Shown here: positions 22,631 to 24,409 of the stretch, in pieces
Numbering within the stretch: the first letter of the stretch is position 1
Layout of the letters: each line of letters begins with the position of its first letter
DNA from: Bifidobacteriaceae bacterium
Lineage (GTDB): Bacteria; Actinomycetota; Actinomycetes; Actinomycetales; Bifidobacteriaceae
Assembly: GCA_030530905.1 (NCBI GenBank)
Contig: JAUMUB010000004.1
Span: 1-24,409, forward strand
Length of the DNA: 24,409 nt
Direction: 5' to 3'
Made by a program: the position numbers and the translations under genes
The notes under the pieces: generated by a model
Databases searched by the model: none
Seen by the model: only the letters and a program-made list of their open reading frames with translations
What the model was told of the DNA's origin: nothing

Positions 22631-23073
22631 TCTAATTCCTCGATTTCAATTTCAATTCGTGGATTTGGACTATACAACTTTCTAGCTCTCAAATCACAGA
22701 CTATGTTGTCATCTGACCAAACTATTTCAGATTTTGAAATACTGTCAAACAATGATTTGATTAGGTTGTCCAAATCTGGCTTTTTAACGTGCCACAACAG
22801 CCGTGAAATGTATTTTGAATATAATTGTTTAGCTTTATCTTTCGCACGCTCTGGTGGCTTTTTAGACACGTTCTGGGGTGCTCTCATGTAAAACGTGACT
22901 CTTACACAGATAGCACCGTCAAAGTAGCGTCCATCGTAATTCTCTTTGATGTAGTCTGTGACCTGTTTTCGCCACTTCATCATTTTAGGGTCTTCATACA
23001 CTGCTGCATGTCGTCCTCTGATCGTTGCTCGTGGTCTTGATTGTGGCTTGGGTTCGAATGGTATCAAAAACAT
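22627..23073 (-). CDS. rusA: RusA family Holliday junction resolvase
   Basis: This 148-residue endodeoxyribonuclease cuts four-way DNA junctions during phage recombination and before packaging. It begins FLIPFEPKPQSRPRATIRG, with the usual proline- and arginine-rich N-terminus. It has the catalytic motif KKPDLDNLIKSLFD (D100, D102, K106) and a downstream acidic pair (VWSDDNIV, D121/D122), all matching RusA active-site positions. AAGGAAG lies about 8 nt before ATG 23073. It is encoded downstream of RecT and a nuclease, consistent with a phage recombination module. Confidence 0.92.
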   Translation of the reverse strand: MFLIPFEPKPQSRPRATIRGRHAAVYEDPKMMKWRKQVTDYIKENYDGRYFDGAICVRVTFYMRAPQNVSKKPPERAKDKAKQLYSKYISRLLWHVKKPDLDNLIKSLFDSISKSEIVWSDDNIVCDLRARKLYSPNPRIEIEIEELE

Positions 23074-23086
23074 CTATATTTCTTCC

Positions 23087-23142
23087 TTCAAAAATCAAAA
23101 GCGGACACATTTAAATTGTGAGTGAGTAAGGCTTGTGCCCGC
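23087..23142 (-). terminator. Terminator-like hairpin in the leader of rusA
   Basis: Minus-strand GCGGGCAC pairs with GTGTCCGC (one G-U) across a 26-nt loop and is followed by TTTTGATTTTT. It lies in the 148-nt gap between the nuclease and rusA, just before the rusA ribosome site, so it could attenuate rusA and downstream genes. A 22-codon frame (starting MCRLTGRHIKNFGG) overlaps the upstream arm but lacks good support. Confidence 0.5.
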
Positions 23143-23221
23143 CGAAATTCTTTATATGCCGTCCTGTTAACCGACACATACTTTCTAGCTCGCTTTTATA
23201 GCCGTTCGCGGGGCTTGATTC

Positions 23222-24019
23222 TTAATAAATTTCAACTCGTTTTGTGAGTTTCTTCTCTCTGCAATAGTCACAACGTCCACAAGGCTTTGCTTGCGCTCTG
23301 CCATGCTTAACATCATCTAAACGTTTGATAATCTTAGCCAGCTCGTTCAATTCGTCTTGAATAGCGTCGATGTTTTGAACGCGAATGGCACGGGTATCGC
23401 TCGGACTTTCTTTGGTTACTGCGTAAATGATTGGCTCGAACGGTTTATTATATTTTGCTTCAAGCATAGTCTTATACACTGCCATTTGTAAAATATAGCC
23501 ATACGCTTCGAACCAGCGAACTTTGTAATTATTGCCGCTTTCATCTTTAACCCAAACCTCGTCGTCGATTGGACCTTTTGTGGTTTTGATATCAACAAAG
23601 TACCCATGTTCAATATTCAAACAGTCAATCTTGCCTTTAAACTCAACACCTGAAATTTCACCTGTTACGGCAACCTCTTTTTCACCTTGGTAGAGCGCCG
23701 TGAAATTTTTATCTGTTGCAAGTGCGTCAATCATACTTTCTGCTGTTTCAAACGGTGCGTATAAGCTGCCATTCTTTTTAAAGATTGACTCTTTATTTTC
23801 ATCAATGAATGCTTCGTGAGCTTCTTTACTTTCAAAAGCACTATGAACATAATTACCTACAAGCAAAGCCGTATTATCTCGATTATCTTTCCATTCGTCA
23901 TTAAGCTCTGCTAACGCTCTAGCCTCACATTCCTTAAATCGTTTGACTTGTGAAACAGACCAGTAAGCTTTTGATGATTCAAGGCTATAATAATCTTTGC
24001 CAAGTAAATCTTTAGTCAT
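23222..24019 (-). CDS. PD-(D/E)XK nuclease with Cas4/AddB-like cysteines (DUF3799-like)
   Basis: This 265-residue protein has GNYVHSAFE (H59), GKIDCL (D132) and FVDIKTTK (D143, K145), the order of the PD-(D/E)XK nuclease core, and a Q-containing helix (YILQMAVYK, Q178). Cys31 together with Cys247, Cys250 and Cys253 (CGRCDYC) is the arrangement that holds a 4Fe-4S cluster in Cas4 and AddB nucleases. It is probably the exonuclease partner of the adjacent RecT annealing protein, making single strands for recombination. Its ATG overlaps the recT stop by 8 nt, with GGAG 9 nt upstream. Motifs are seen directly; the cluster and partnership are inferred. Confidence 0.85.
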   Translation of the reverse strand: MTKDLLGKDYYSLESSKAYWSVSQVKRFKECEARALAELNDEWKDNRDNTALLVGNYVHSAFESKEAHEAFIDENKESIFKKNGSLYAPFETAESMIDALATDKNFTALYQGEKEVAVTGEISGVEFKGKIDCLNIEHGYFVDIKTTKGPIDDEVWVKDESGNNYKVRWFEAYGYILQMAVYKTMLEAKYNKPFEPIIYAVTKESPSDTRAIRVQNIDAIQDELNELAKIIKRLDDVKHGRAQAKPCGRCDYCREKKLTKRVEIY

Positions 24020-24409
24020 CTGTTAAATCTCCGAGCTGGTCAAATAGGACCGCTTGTTCCTCCCGAATTTCACCTGTTTCTGGGTCCGCAATTGGTACTT
24101 CCTCTTGCGGAACTTTACCAATCAGATCTGACAAGCTTTCTTCTTGTGGCGTTACGTCAATTGGCGCTGCTTTCTCGTCTTCCGCTTCGTTATCATCCGT
24201 GATTGCTTCTTGCAGCTCGGTGCTGAGCGGTGCATATTTGCTGATAATCTGTTTCAATAAAGTTTTTTGAGCCATCGCATCAAAATCAGTCTGCCAAGGG
24301 CTGTTTCCAAAACTTCTTGAGAAACGCTTGCCGTGATTATAGGCACGCTCTTTCGTCCAATAAATCAGCTTCTTAAACCCGTTTAAAAGCTCGAGTGTTG
24401 CAAAATAAC
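24012..24409 (-). CDS. recT: RecT family single-strand annealing protein (C-terminal part, cut by window edge)
   Basis: The frame is open to the right edge, so the true start is outside the window. Visible residues include the RecT-typical core FKKLIYWTKERAYNHGKRFS, then NSPWQTDFDAMAQKTLLKQI and ISKYAPLSTELQEAI. An acidic, Pro/Glu-rich tail follows (about the last 60 residues), as in many phage RecT proteins. RecT anneals complementary single strands. The internal ATG at 24275 is not the start, because conserved RecT sequence continues upstream of it. It is translationally linked to the following nuclease. Confidence 0.88.
   Translation of the reverse strand, partial: YFATLELLNGFKKLIYWTKERAYNHGKRFSRSFGNSPWQTDFDAMAQKTLLKQIISKYAPLSTELQEAITDDNEAEDEKAAPIDVTPQEESLSDLIGKVPQEEVPIADPETGEIREEQAVLFDQLGDLTDD

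Noticed and set aside
1..24409. Mobile elements, integrase, attachment site or defence system
   Set aside because: No transposase, integrase, inverted-repeat ends or recognised anti-phage genes are visible, so prophage versus free phage cannot be settled from this window.

Overview
The window is part of a siphovirus genome or prophage from a low-GC Gram-positive host, most probably Streptococcus. That assignment rests on the set of families recognised by eye: phiLC3-type holin, DUF1366, XkdX/CD1375-like protein, TP901-1-type major tail protein, DUF4355 scaffold, DUF1492/ArpU late regulator, DUF1642 and YopX proteins. Every gene is on the minus strand, so the genome reads from right (early) to left (late). 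The first gene (RecT) and the last (holin) both run off the window.

Early/recombination end (about 24409 to 21071): RecT C-terminus, a PD-(D/E)XK nuclease with a Cas4/AddB-like cysteine set, RusA Holliday-junction resolvase, a 60-aa protein, a tandem-repeat HTH-like protein, DUF1642 and YopX. The genes are tightly packed, often overlapping by 4 to 17 nt.

Regulatory interval (about 21070 to 19970): this is the most unusual part. It has about 560 bp with no recognised protein gene: a tRNA-like gene with a good acceptor stem and T-arm but a poor anticodon arm, flanked by two identical 40-bp repeats that each encode a perfect T-arm-like hairpin. Next come a candidate promoter, structured leader and terminator (a possible small RNA or attenuator), two back-to-back convergent terminators, and a 9-bp inverted repeat enclosing face-to-face candidate -10 elements. 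The ArpU/DUF1492 late activator gene follows. Four 10-bp direct repeats at its 3' end sit just upstream of a -10-only candidate late promoter, followed by a terminator and terS.

Late genes (about 19956 to 1): packaging and head (TerS, TerL, portal, Mu-F-like minor head protein, scaffold, major capsid), neck (connector, stopper, HK97-gp10-like, tail terminator), tail (major tail protein, tail chaperone with a -1 frame extension, 1471-aa tape measure, Dit, 1666-aa endopeptidase/receptor-binding protein) and the start of lysis (small proteins, coiled-coil membrane protein, holin). The probable logic is that early transcription makes ArpU, which binds the repeats upstream of terS and switches on the whole packaging-to-lysis operon.

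The gene content is otherwise ordinary for this phage type. The candidate novelty is RNA and regulatory, not a new protein system.
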